Positions 36,418 through 48,194 of a stretch of DNA of 64,000 nt are shown piece after piece; position 1 is the stretch's first letter, and every line of letters begins with the position of its first letter. The stretch is taken from positions 66,799,001 through 66,863,000 of the forward strand of contig BRKX01000003.1 in the NCBI GenBank assembly GCA_026008535.1, written 5' to 3'. The notes beneath the pieces were generated by a model. The model ran no database searches. It was not told the DNA's origin and saw nothing but the letters and a program-made list of their open reading frames with translations. Origin of the DNA: Perilla frutescens. Lineage: Eukaryota; Streptophyta; Magnoliopsida; Lamiales; Lamiaceae. The position numbers and the translations under genes are program-made.

Positions 36418-37257
36418 GAAATGTATCCCAGATTATATTATTGAAACTGTGATTTTCGAATAGTGTTACTTCACGGATCCTTAATGATACTTTATTCATC
36501 AGTATTGATACTGTGATTTTTTTCATCATATAACTTGTGATTTTGGGTCCAAAACCCCTAATGCCAGATTGTTTTGAGAATTTATTTAGATTGTTTTGAG
36601 AAATATACCCCAGATTATATTATTGAAACTGTGATTATAAAATAGTGTTACTTCATGGATGCTTAGTGATACTTTATTCATAAGTATTGATACCGTGATT
36701 TTCTCATCATATAACTTGTGATTTTGGGTCCAAAACCCCTAATGCCAGATTGTTTTGAGAATTTATTCAGATTGTTTTGAGAAATGTACCCCAGATTATA
36801 TTATTGAAACTGTGATTATAAAATAGTGTTACTTCATGGATGCTTAGTGATACTTTATTCATCAGTATTGATACTGTGATTTTCTTCATCATATAACTTG
36901 TGATTTTGGGTCCAAAGCCCGTAATCCCAGATTGTTTTGATAATTTATTCAGCTTTATTTCAGAAATGTACCCCAGATTATATTATTTAAACTGTGATTA
37001 TCAAATAGTGTTACTTCACGGGTGCTTAGTGATACTTTATTCATCAGTATTGATACTGTGATTTTCTTCATCATATAACTTCTGATTTTAGGTCCAAAGC
37101 CCGTAATCCCAGATTGTTTTGATAATTTATTCAGCTTGTTTTCAGAAATGTACCCCAGATTATATTATTGAAACTGTGATTATCAAATAGTGTTACTTCA
37201 CGGGTGCTTAGTGATACTTTATTCATCAGTATTGATAATGTGATTTTTACTTAATGG
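36366..37257 (+). repeat. 182-bp tandem array at the transposase 3' end (5 units)
   Basis: Units begin at TCCAAA(A/G)CCC words at 36366, 36548, 36729, 36911 and 37093, spaced 181-182 bp. Each contains CAGATTGTTTTGA, CCCCAGATTATATTATT, GTTACTTCA and TGATACTTTATTCATCAGTA. The first unit includes the last codons and stop of the transposase; the others follow as non-coding copies. Confidence 0.92.
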
Positions 37258-37828
37258 TATTCATAGTGATACTTTCTTGAATCACTAATTATAGATCACA
37301 TATAATTTATCAATTTCTTATTTTTTATAATTGAATAATATAATTGAAGGAGAAATCATTGAAATAATTAAATGCAATGTTCTCTGCCAGTGCCACAATC
37401 AACTTTGGTAAAATGCGCACAAAAAATATTCATTCCTCGAAACAAAAACATACTTCATCGGAAAGGAAATCATAGCTGCAAACAATGTGAAGAATAACTA
37501 GTCATGCAAAGGAAAATAACTAAACATCAAGCCAGTTTCGAGGGCAAATATTAAAAACTAACCAAACACTTATCCAGAACTCTGATTCAAAATTCTCTCA
37601 ACTCTTCCCCTCAGGCATCTATCCAGCAGTAGATCCTTTAGATTCAACCTCAACCATTGTTCATACTAGCTGTTCAATCTAACACATGTTAAATTCCCAC
37701 CCCCAACATTTCAATATTTCAAATCCAAAAACCAACACATATTTATTACAAAAACTAACCAAACATCCAAAAGATTAACCTAGCATGTTAGAGTATCCAC
37801 ACATCCTATCTCCAGCAATCAGCTACAT

Positions 37829-40800
37829 TCATACACCAACACCACCAGCAGCTTCTAATTGTTTATATTTCTTGTTATTCTTAATGATTTCAAGAGCATC
37901 ATGTTGAATCTTTTTTCTCAAACCATTTAGAGGTGAAAGCAAAATCCTTGCAGCATATTGGGCTCTCAATCTCCTTCTTCCATCAAGCTACAATAGGAAA
38001 AAATGTGTCACATTACCACAAAAAATATTAAAACTGCATTTAAATTCCATATATACCTTAGACAACTCCAAACTCTCATAAGGAGCACCAAGGAAGTTTT
38101 CCATTTGGTGCATGATATAAATTGCACAATCGATGTTTCGACCAGTTCTATTCCAATTGAAAGCTGGGAATTCAACACCATATGACTCGAAATCAGCACA
38201 TTTTGGATGATTGATCTGATTCAGGAAAACCCCCATCTGTTCACACTGCACAAGATAAAATATTTCAGCAATTTATGCAGTCAAGTATCACTAAGCAAAA
38301 CTAAGAGTACAACTAACTAAAACCAATGTATCACTATGTGCAAAATATGGAATAACTAAGATAAACCTAGTGAATGTAAAAGTATCACTAAATAAGTATA
38401 AGGTATCACTAAATAATTATAAAGTATCACTAATAACTATCACCACACAATGTAAGTAACATAAAAAGTATTACTATAAAATAAAGTATCACTGTTTATA
38501 CACAGATCCAATAATCACCAAGTATCACTAAGCAAAAATAAAGTATCACTCAGTAACAGATAGAGTATCACTACATAAGTGTCAAGTATCACTATTTCAG
38601 AAAAATGTACTACTAAAGAATTGATACTTACAGCTATCTCAGCAAGCTTGAACATCACATCATCTCGATCGATTTGGGTAATTTGATTATCCAGATATTG
38701 AATTTTTTTTTCAAGAAAGTTTATCACAACAGCAACAAAATGATAAGAATGGCAGATTGGGATAAAAATCTGCAATTATAAACACAAGAGGTTAGAATTC
38801 CAAAATAACTATTATAATTTTTTTAATATGCAAATATATTACCCTATCAACATTGTACAAATCTGACAACTGAAATTCAGTTCTTGACACCCAGAAATCC
38901 CAAACTTCTCGAATATTTTCTTCATGCTCCTTGCCTTCAAGAACACCTGCAAGGTATACCTACAAAAAAAAAATCAGTAATATGCATATGTGACTATAAG
39001 AAATAAATGAACACTTATGCATCTACACAAAAGAGTTATAAGTCCTTACAGAATGTTGGGCATTGAAACAGAAGCTTTTATTCATCTTAAAAACCCTTTC
39101 TGACTTAATCATCAACAAAGCCCACGCGTCAACAATAGTAATATTTATCATCTTTGTATCGTTGATCGTTCTGATCGCATCAAAGTTTACAAAAATTTCT
39201 CCATGATACTCAAAAACTTGTCCACTTTTACTGTACACATCCAAAAATGTATCATTTACAATAATTGAAGCATAACTAATATAATATTAACAAAAAATTA
39301 AAATATCACTTACCGATGACCAAACGCATCAATGAGGCAGTAGTCGACAATATCCTTCTCCTCCCTCGTCATACTAGACAGTAGCTTAGCATAGCTCAAT
39401 AGAAAACGGCACCTGAACGGAAAGCCATCAGGAACAGGCCACGGTTCTCTCCTCTCTGAAGTACCTTCTCCTCCAGCTTGCTCATCAATATTCTGCTGTA
39501 GATTTTCCGTGCATGGACGTCTTGAAGGAGGAGTTTGAATGAGCTCAATGCCTTTATCATTTTCCCCATCCACATTCTGCAGATATGAATGAATAAAGTA
39601 CAAGTATTAACATTAAAACATATAAAAAAAGTAACACACATATAAAAATCATATTTAGTACAAAAAATAGAAAATAATACCAGACACTACATCGTCGATA
39701 ATCTTATTTACATCCTCGGGCGGTGTAGGTGTTAGCAAATCAAACTTTGGGCATTCAAAATCTTCTTCTTTTTCAGGGTCCTTCTGTGCACGCTCTGGCT
39801 TCAACTCAACCTCGACATCTTCTGAAACTTTCTCCCCCTTCTCAGCCTTCATCTTCCAAAAGTTGTCCACAACTTCATCAATGTACTCATGCAGCTTCGA
39901 GCTTGAGAAAAACATCGAGTCGGGAGATAACGAAGGTGATTCTTCTGTCCCCATATGAACATGCAAATCCCTCATCTTTCCTAGCCTCTCCAGATGAACA
40001 TGAGTAACCATGTTCAAATCTCTCTTCATCAGCAGCAAAGCTTCCTCCAAAGGCTGGGAAAAAAATAAAAAATACAAGTCAAGTATCACTAATAAACAGT
40101 AATACATCACTAAATAAGATAAAATATAAATCATGAACTTACATCTTTAGCAATCCTAGAAATCTCTTCATTGTCTTGCTCAGTAGCTGGGAGTTGAAAT
40201 GTTATAGATCTCCCATCTACAACATATGAAGCAGGCACCTCTCGACTTGCCCCAGCTCTTGGCTCTAAGCTTGGACCTTGAACAGGCATATCACCTTCAT
40301 CAACTACCCTATCATCTACCCCACCTAAATCCCCCTCCAACCTTGGAGCACCCTTCGTAATAGGGTAGACTCCTTCTACCCATTTACCACGACCAAAGCC
40401 ACCTGCATTCAACTCAGCACGCAATCTAGCTCTAATGGACTCTTTGTCCCAGTGTTGGATTAGAGGGAGTGTCGTAGGTGACACACGACCTTGCCACTTA
40501 AATCTATGAAAGTAAAATAGTGGCAGCACAAGAAGACAACAATTCAAGTGCCTAAGATTCCTAGAACTATGAAACATACGAATCACATAGCACATTTTTT
40601 CCAAAACATACCCACACCAGTCAAATGAAGAGATCCTCTCAACAGACATTAGAGATCTCATCACATTCAAGTCAACTAATTGATTGGCAGTAGGAGCAAG
40701 AAAAGTTGACAAACAGTACAAAACAAACAACCTCTTAAAATCATCCCCCCCATCTCTCATCTCAAGTAACATCTTCTGCACAGAAGACACAGGCAAGTTA

Positions 40801-42069
40801 TCCTCGATTCTATTTCTGTTCTTAAAATCAGTAAGAAAATCCTTAGTCCCATCATCGTTCCTCAATACAGAAACCCCCTCATTTCTAGACAACATAAATA
40901 AATCGTGAATGTCATCTGAGGTAATAACTAAGTTTCTATTACCTTCGAATGACAAAACACGGCTTGCTCCATTGAAGTTCTCCACAAACCACGATATCCT
41001 CTGCCAAGACATCCTCCCAAAACCTCTCAATTGAAGCATACCAGAAAATCCAATCTCCTCTACAGCCCTTCTTTGATAATCATTCAGTTTTGGAGCAAGT
41101 GAAGATAGCCCAGCAGGCCTACATTTGGTCAAAAAAGTCCTACCACTGTAATGAAAAATACAAGACATTAGTAATTACAAATTTTCTGGCTGTAGCGTAA
41201 CAATACTAATAAAAATGAATTACCTGCCATCACACTCTTCCTTTTCCTCATCAGTCTTTTTTATTAGTTTCTTCTGAATAGTAATGACTAATTTTTTTTT
41301 TGCACTTCACCAGATCTTTTTGTCCTCTTTGTTCTCTTAGATTCATGTTTGACTTGATGTTTAGAGGAAGAATCTTCACCATTGTTATCATCACTCTCAT
41401 CATGTTCACTGCAATATGAAAAATAAATTAAAACATTGAAGTATAACTAATAAATTATCCAGTAAGTACCATTAATTAGAAACAACACTAAGTAAACACA
41501 ACCACTAGGAAAAGATAAAGTATTACTAATTAACATAAAAGTATCACTATTTAAAAAATAAGCATCCCTACTTACAAAAGTCAGGAATCACTAAGTCAAA
41601 ACTAAAAAATGACCAAGTAAATGTAAAATTATCACTACGTAAAAATAAGTAACAATAAGTAAAATAGTATCACTAAGTAACGGAAAAGTATTACTAATTA
41701 ACATAAAAGTATCACTATTTAAAAAACAAAGCATCACTACTTATAAAAAAGTCAAGAATCAGTAAGAATGTTGACTGCATACATATATATATAATACCTC
41801 ACTAACACAGCTTTATCCTTATGTTCTTTAGAAGATGGTTTATGCCTCTTATATGTCCGGACATCTGCTTCTGCATGCTCACTGCAATAAAAAAGAGATG
41901 ATTTAGAAAAATTAACATAATAATTTGAAACAACAAAATATGGAACAAACTGATTAAAGTACTAAAATAATAATTCGAAACACCAAAATTCATACCTTGT
42001 AGCATCATCTTTATTCTCCTCAGCTAATGATTTACCAGGTCGCTGCAACCTCTTTTTTATTCTTTCCAT
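37829..42069 (-). CDS. ULP1-like C48 cysteine protease with transposon-type N-terminal domain (11 exons, one frameshift)
   Basis: Probable SUMO-protease-family enzyme. Exons, minus strand: 42069-41996, 41881-41798, 41408-41224, 41145-40143, 40053-39691, 39576-39314, 39230-39050, 38959-38843, 38769-38632, 38245-38057, 37987-37829. Splice sites are GT-AG (the donor after 39691 is the weakest choice). Phases agree except in exon 3, where a 10-A run (41292-41301) is one base short of an open frame. The full frame would be 918 residues. Order: charged, Lys-rich N-terminus; a ~300-residue domain of transposon ULP proteins (EEIGFSGMLQL, then ITSDDIHDLF); acidic linker; C48 domain. The catalytic triad is visible: His (38740-38742, SYHFVAVV), Asp (YLDN), Cys (38126-38128, NIDCAIY). 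The oxyanion Gln is not in its usual place. It could be a pseudogene if the frameshift is real. Confidence 0.8.
38270..38610 (-). repeat. AGTGATACTT word cluster in protease intron 9
   Basis: Many AAGTATCACTA words on the plus strand, i.e. AGTGATACTT on the minus (sense) strand, spaced roughly 20-35 bp, with a few TATTACT variants. Confidence 0.88.
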
Positions 42070-42570
42070 TAGTATAATATTTGTTCAAAAATCCAACTGC
42101 ATCATTTAAATGAAACACAGCGTTTAATTACCACATCATTACCTAAAAAAACAAAGTATCACTATGTAGAACTTTCAGTACCAATAACTAAACACAAAGT
42201 ATCACTACCTAAAAAGCAAAGAACCAATATGTAGAAACTACTATATGCCAATTTACACCAACATAAAAGTATTATTAATTAACATAAAAGTATCACTATT
42301 TAAAAAATAAGCATCCCTACTTATAAAAGTCAGGAAACACTAAGTCATAAGTAAAGATAAACCTAAAAAATGTAAAAGTATTACTAAATAACATAAAAGT
42401 ATCACTAAAAATATGTCAAGTATCACTATTTAAAAATACAGTATCCCTATTCAATGAATGTAAAAATAAATATCACTATCCAATGAATGTAAAAATAAGT
42501 AACAATAAGTAAAATAGTATAGCTAAGTAACAGAAAAGTATTACTAATTAACATAAAAGTATCACTATTT
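41440..42570 (-). repeat. AGTGATACTT word clusters in protease intron 2 and upstream of the start
   Basis: At 41440-41765 (intron) and 42130-42570 (upstream of the ATG, probably leader intron) there are many AAGTATCACTA and AAGTATTACTA words, again sense to the minus-strand gene. Two longer passages around 41515-41560 and 42265-42310 are near duplicates. Confidence 0.85.
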
Positions 42571-44290
42571 GAAAAATAGTCATAGTTTCACAGGCATGTC
42601 GAGTTAATAGTTGAATTGAGTTATCATCGCTAAATCAATTATCTTTTAGATGAAATCCATCAAATCATCCAAGCAGTAACTACAACATTCTAATACCAAT
42701 TGCCTGGCCAGTTTAAAATAGCCAATTGATGGTGCCACGGAAAAAGAACTAAAAACTAATTTAATCTAGGATTCCGCTCTTTAGCAAATACTAAAAATAA
42801 CAAGAACAAAATAGCAAAAACTTACTTTACACTTTTGATCTGCGAAGCACGAAGCGGGACTCCTAAAGCACATGCAAATGCAACCAACAACCTAATCAGC
42901 AACTAAACATACAATGATCTATAACTCAAAACTAATTAAACCACGAAACTTTTTACTAATTCTAGATTTTTTAAGTAAAATAGCAACTCGATTGATAACT
43001 CCTAAACCCCAACAAATGAAGCAACCAACAAAGCATCTATAGTAAACAAAATCGAATGCCAATCTCAAATTCAAAGAAACAGAACATAAAAATATTCAAT
43101 TCTTGCTTCCCTCTAGAAGATCGGCCATCCCATTCTCACACAGTAAGTTGAAAAAGGGAACATAAACAGTTCAAATGTAAAGTTAAGAGAAAGTTAGCAA
43201 AAGAGAAATCAAATGTTAAAATCCATGTAGGGTGGTAGCAAAAGGTTGAATCCAAGGTTTGAGAGGCTTACCAACAAAACAAAACAAAACAGAATAAAAC
43301 AAAAACAAATGAATTGAAGTTGAAGGGGGCGGAAGAGGGATGCTTCATGTTTGTTTAGACTTAATTAATTTAGAGAGAGAATTGCATATACCTGTAGGAT
43401 TTCAGGATAAAGTTATGAGATGACTGACAAATATGATTTGCATTTCAAAACCTCAAGTGTTTCTGCCAATGTTTCTCAATAATTCATCTATATGCCTTAC
43501 TCTAGTTGGGTTCACAAAGTGAGAACAGGTAACTGAAGCTACTGTTACATGTTTCTAATTTTTCATTCAAGAGCTATACTAGTTGCATATAGTCAAGCAG
43601 GCTGCACAGTTTAACAAAAGGAGGGAGATCTACTAACCAAATTTATAATATCCGGATGTAAATCATTGGCTGTTGCATTATGGCATTCCAGTGATCTTTT
43701 GACAATGATATATGATTGAACCTCGTCTAAACACTGACAAGCATGCAAGCCATATTAATATTATTTTCTCAACAATCATAACAATGTCAACTAATCTGAA
43801 CAACGCTTGGAAGTCATAAGGAAGCCATATGACACATGACACACAACCAAAATATCAAAATACTTTTAAATAGAGTAGCTAGGGGAACTTTACCACGATA
43901 GAACTAATCTTCAGTGCAGCGTCCTTCAATTTAGGCTGTATGCAATGAGGGCAAATTCCGTCGAAACAATCCAAACAAGATTTGAACTATGCAGGCATTG
44001 AAAAACTTCTCAGACAAGATTGATAGAACTTCCAATTCAAGGAAAAAAAATCAAATCCCTAAATTAGAAAAAAGCCCAAAATAAACTTACACTATCAAAT
44101 GCGAGTCGGCGCCGGAGATATTAACATCGCAGAATCGGTTTAGGTTGTGAATGGAAAGCCGGTGGTCGGAAAGTTGTGAGAATCGCCGGTGGTTAGGGCT
44201 GGAGAGAATCGCGGGAGAGTGGGAAGCGAGGGAGGGTGAGCGGGGGGTTTCAATTCTGAATTGTTTTTTTTTTTTTACTATATATATGGC
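42570..44290 (-). other. 5' region of the protease gene with a possible 5'-UTR exon
   Basis: Immediately inside the right terminal repeat, minus-strand 44265-44095 is GC-rich and pyrimidine-rich with a donor-like GTGTAAGTTT near 44090. This looks like a first non-coding exon whose intron runs to near the ATG at 42069. The rest of the stretch has no gene that I recognise. Confidence 0.4.
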
Positions 44291-44372
44291 GGGTCGGGTC
44301 GGAACCGGGTCGGTCAGGGGAGATCCGTCTAACATAAGCTACCCGTTAGACGGTCTCATACAAGTTTTTGTC
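44291..44372 (-). repeat. right terminal inverted repeat of the 11.9-kb MULE
   Basis: Reverse complement partner of 32515-32597, ending GTTTTTGTC before the AACATATAT target repeat. The 600-bp element at 4593 ends in the same TCTTTGTC-type word. Confidence 0.92.
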
Positions 44373-44381
44373 AACATATAT

Positions 44382-45609
44382 ATATTGGTAGATGGAAATG
44401 TACTGTACCATGAGATATATAAATAATGTCCAATATTATTGGGCGCCCTTTGTATTCCACCACTAAACACGTATATTCACGATAAAAGGTTAAACTTATT
44501 TCGATCTAATATTATCTTATTAAAAAGGGAAAAGGGTGAAATTAATATAACTCTCACGTGTTTTCTTAAAAAATAAAAAACTCCTCATGCTAAATAATTT
44601 AAAAAATTAAAGTCTCTCTGTTATGATAAAATTCGTCATAAAAGTCCAATAAAGGGAGAGTGAATCACATTTAAAAAAAAAAGAGTAGTTTTTTTTTTTT
44701 ATCATTTTTCTTGTACAAAAAGACAATTTAAACATCTTTATTAAATATAAATACATTTTATATTATTTAAAAATTATAGTATTTGGTCTAACCACTAGCT
44801 AGTTACTTTTTTTTGTTATTGTGATAATTTTCTAAGGCAATGTTTGGTATACTGGTACAGATATACCCACATTAGACTACTGTTATCAGCAACCACTCCG
44901 ACCACCCAACCACCCAACCACTTCAATATTTAATTAATTTCTCTCTCTTCCACATCATCAATATTCATCTAACCCAACCACATCCATTTTACATATTTTA
45001 TCAATGACCACCCAACCACCCAACCACACCATTATATATAATTATTTTATTTTATTTTGTATTTTTTTAAATTAAAATATTACTTGCAATAAAAATAATA
45101 ATGTTCGGATAAAATAGTCAATTCCAAAAATATTACAAACTAATTAAACAACATTTTATAAAATTAAAAAAAATCGCACTCATTAAAATGTATTTCCCAA
45201 AATTACATGATTTTTTTTTTATTATTTGGATATATAGAAAACTAGAGAAAAAAATAGATAATTTTAAAATGTGTTGAAATATAGCAAAATTAATGTCTAT
45301 TTGTAAAGAATAAAAAAATATGAATTTTGGTATATTTTTATTTATTTTTATTATATTTTATATAAAAAATATATCAATTTTATATATATTTTACTACAAA
45401 ATTAATTGGCCAATAGGATGAAGACAAATGTCTCCATCCTATTGGCCGAAGCAAAGGGTTGGGAGGAGACCAAGTGGTTGAAAAGGGGGTGCTGGTCGAC
45501 CTACATTAATGGGGCAACAACCATTTTTCCTTTTTTTTTTTTTTTTTTTAGTGATGTGGCAGGCGACCACAGGGGAAGTGGTCGCCGTTAATGCCAGTCT
45601 TAATAAAAG
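44382..45609. other. intergenic, repeat-derived; no gene seen
   Basis: A GGCAATGTTTGGTAT terminal-repeat-like word at 44836 is followed by CCACCCAACCAC-rich sequence. Near 45420-45600 lie CCAAGTGGTTG and GGCGACCAC words and an 18-T run. This may be another non-autonomous DNA element, but its right end could not be fixed. Confidence 0.4.
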
Positions 45610-45962
45610 CTGGATTGCTTTGAAAGATAATTGAGTATTAGCTATTTTAATTTTGTGTTTGGTTATTAAGATAAATATACTAAGATTGTTTCGCACATCT
45701 GTTTGGTACATTATTTTATTTGGTAGACTAAGTTCTGAAATGAGTAAATTAGTTTAGGCAATGTTTGGTAGCCTAGATAAAGGCATATATACTAAGATTG
45801 CTACGCCAGAAACTGTATCCGAGTGGGGCGTCGGATACATTATCCAGCCGAATCAGTAAATTACACCCCGGGCCTCGCGTGAACGAATAATGGCTACCAA
45901 ATAAACGATTCTTGCTAGATACCAATACTAATATGCCTTTATCCAGGCTACCAAACATTGCC
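45610..45962 (+). repeat. MITE (45757-45962) within a repeated flank
   Basis: The 206-bp MITE has terminal inverted repeats starting GGCAATGTTTGGTAGCC and is flanked by TA on both sides. Together with the preceding ~145 bp (from GATTGCTTTGAAAGATAATT) it is an inverted, related copy of 32057-32385. It is non-coding. Confidence 0.75.
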
Positions 45963-46249
45963 TAATTAAGTTCTGCATTATATATGTATGTACGTACGTG
46001 TGTGTATCGTTCTCGCGAGAGAACAGTCTTCCATTCAATTCATTAATTATTTAAAGTAAATATACTTCCTACTGTCCTACATAGTCCTCGATTTAATTAA
46101 TAATTCGAAATCATGATTCTTCGTAAAAAAATAAAATTAAAAATCCCTCCACATATTTTTGCAACAAGTGTTTGGTTTGAACTTTGAATTGGATGTTTGG
46201 CAATGCTCCAAATTAATTCTATATATGAGTATTCCATAGTTGATGCATG

Positions 46250-48160
46250 ATAGGCGTAGGGATGTTAAAGGTAAAGTATATCTTACTTTTTTTCATCATA
46301 TCTTATATTTTATTTTAATTTACGCTATGATAAAAATCATACCATTGTCATATTTTATCTTCTTGTATACCTTAATTAATTTCATATGATACATAATGTA
46401 TATATTTACCATAACTTCTTGAGATATACCTTATCGTACCGATATTTCAGTATACCATACTGTACTGACATTTCATGGTATACTAAATTTTTTTGATGTA
46501 CTAAAAATTATTTAGTAAAAAAAATCATGCATAAATAATAATAGTAATGTCATATCTCTAATAACAATCAAATAACAATACAACAAATCAACAATAAAAC
46601 TCAAACGCAATAAAAATTTTAAAAAAATGTAATTATCTTAAAATCCTGATAAATATTAAATACACGATTATTAGAATCATAATCTCAAGTCCCAACAAAT
46701 ATTAAAAACATAAACATACAATTCCAACATTTTAAAATCTAATACAATTCTTGAAACTCCAAATCTCCAACATCTCAATAAACGTTTATGATGAACATAT
46801 TAAATATTATAGTATTGTATGAAATATGATATTTTCCTAAATATTTATGATGAACATACTAACGATTATAGTGTTGTATGTCACATCTCATTTTATTTTA
46901 ATTTTCTCGATAATTTATCATAACTTTTAGTCTAGAGATTAAAGAAGAATATAAGATTATTATTTATTATATTTGATTTTAATTGTTCAATTTTTAGTTA
47001 TGAGTTTTGTATTAAATCATATGAAATATAATATTTTCTTAAATTTTATAATGAACATACTAAGTATTAAACTATTGTATATCATATCTCATTTTATTAT
47101 AATTTCTTTTATATTCATCATAACTTTTAGTCTAAAGAATAAAGAAGAATAAAAGATTATTAATAACGTACATTTGATCTCAAATTGATCAATTTGTAGT
47201 TATAATTTAAATATTTATAAATTATATGAAATTTAATAATTTAAAAAAAAAAGATAAAACATACTAAGGTCTAAACATTATATTATTGTATAGTATATCT
47301 TTTTTTTTAATTTTATAGATCATCCATCACAATCTTTAATTTAAAGATTGAAGAAAAATATAATTATTATTATGACATTTGATACCCAATTTTTTTATTT
47401 TTAGTTGTAATTTAATTATTATATTATATTAAATATTATATTTTTTTGAACTTTTACGATAAACAAATGAAGTATCATATTATTATTGTATAATATATCT
47501 ATTTTTTTAATCTTTTTTATAATTCTTATTAACTTTTAGTTTTAAAAATTGAAGAATAATACAAGATTATTATGTATTATAAATTTAATTTATCTTTTAT
47601 TGTATTGAAATAATTTAATATCTTATACTTTACGTATATGTAATTTTATTTTAATTTTTATTGATTATTGATTTTAAATTTTAACTTTATTGATTAAAGA
47701 AAGATAGAAGATTATTATTTATTATGTTTAATTTCAAATTCTTCATTTTTAGTTATAATTTAGGTATTAAATTAAATATCAATTTTTTGCTAAAATTTTA
47801 TGATAAACTTACTAAATATAGTATTATTGCATTCTATTATGAATGTGCAATAAATAAATAAATAAATAAAAGAAATATATTTAAATTTGGTATGTATCAA
47901 AGTATGGTGTATGTACCGGTATGACAGTATATATCAGTATGGCGGTATGTACCGGTATGACGGTATATACTTTCACTTCGGTACATACCGTGGTATGGTA
48001 TTTACCGAATCATTATAGTATATTGAATTTTTGGTATATATGTCGGTATACCTTAATTTTTGAAAATTCATACCGTTATCTTACCGTACAATCCAGTATG
48101 GTATCGTACCTTATCGAAAAATTAGCATATCGTAAATTTTGACATTTTAATATTTTTTCG
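46250..48160. mobile_element. degenerate DNA element with GGTATA-rich inverted ends
   Basis: The left part (46420-46490) and right part (47890-48120) carry inverted words such as ACCTTATCGTACCG/CGGTAC and GTATACCATACTG/CAGTATGG. The right side holds a short tandem of GGTATGTACCGGTATGAC. Inside is a ~200-bp degenerate array. Exact ends and target repeat were not found; an old non-autonomous hAT- or CACTA-like element is possible. Confidence 0.35.
46849..47840. repeat. degenerate ~200-bp tandem array
   Basis: Units containing GATGAACATACTAA, a TATTGTATxxxATATCT block and AAAGAAGAATATAAGATTATT recur with starts near 46849, 47049, 47253 and 47458, plus a shortened last unit. Spacing is 200-206 bp. 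AT-rich and non-coding. Confidence 0.7.
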
Positions 48161-48194
48161 GTGCGATATAAACGGTATTCTAGTATAATTAAGG

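Larger units (their letters stand above)
32515..44372. mobile_element. 11.9-kb autonomous-type MULE with FAR1 transposase and ULP1-like protease
   Basis: Terminal inverted repeats (32515-32597 and 44291-44372) share ACCGTCTAACGGGT, TTAGACGGATCTCCCCTGAC and the CCGACCCG-rich block. The perfect 9-bp repeat AACATATAT flanks the element (32506-32514, 44373-44381). Two genes read inward: transposase (plus strand, 32829-36417) and ULP1-like protease (minus strand, 42069-37829). Both ends carry a GC-rich 5'-UTR-like segment next to the terminal repeat. Convergent transcription from the two ends is the layout of MuDR; a ULP1-like second gene is known from KAONASHI (Arabidopsis) and CUMULE (melon) MULEs. 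Well-kept ends, target repeat and transposase frame suggest a recent insertion. Confidence 0.95.

Noticed and set aside
46250..48160. Possible autonomous DNA transposon
   Set aside because: No transposase frame and no defined target repeat were found, so only a degenerate non-autonomous element is claimed.
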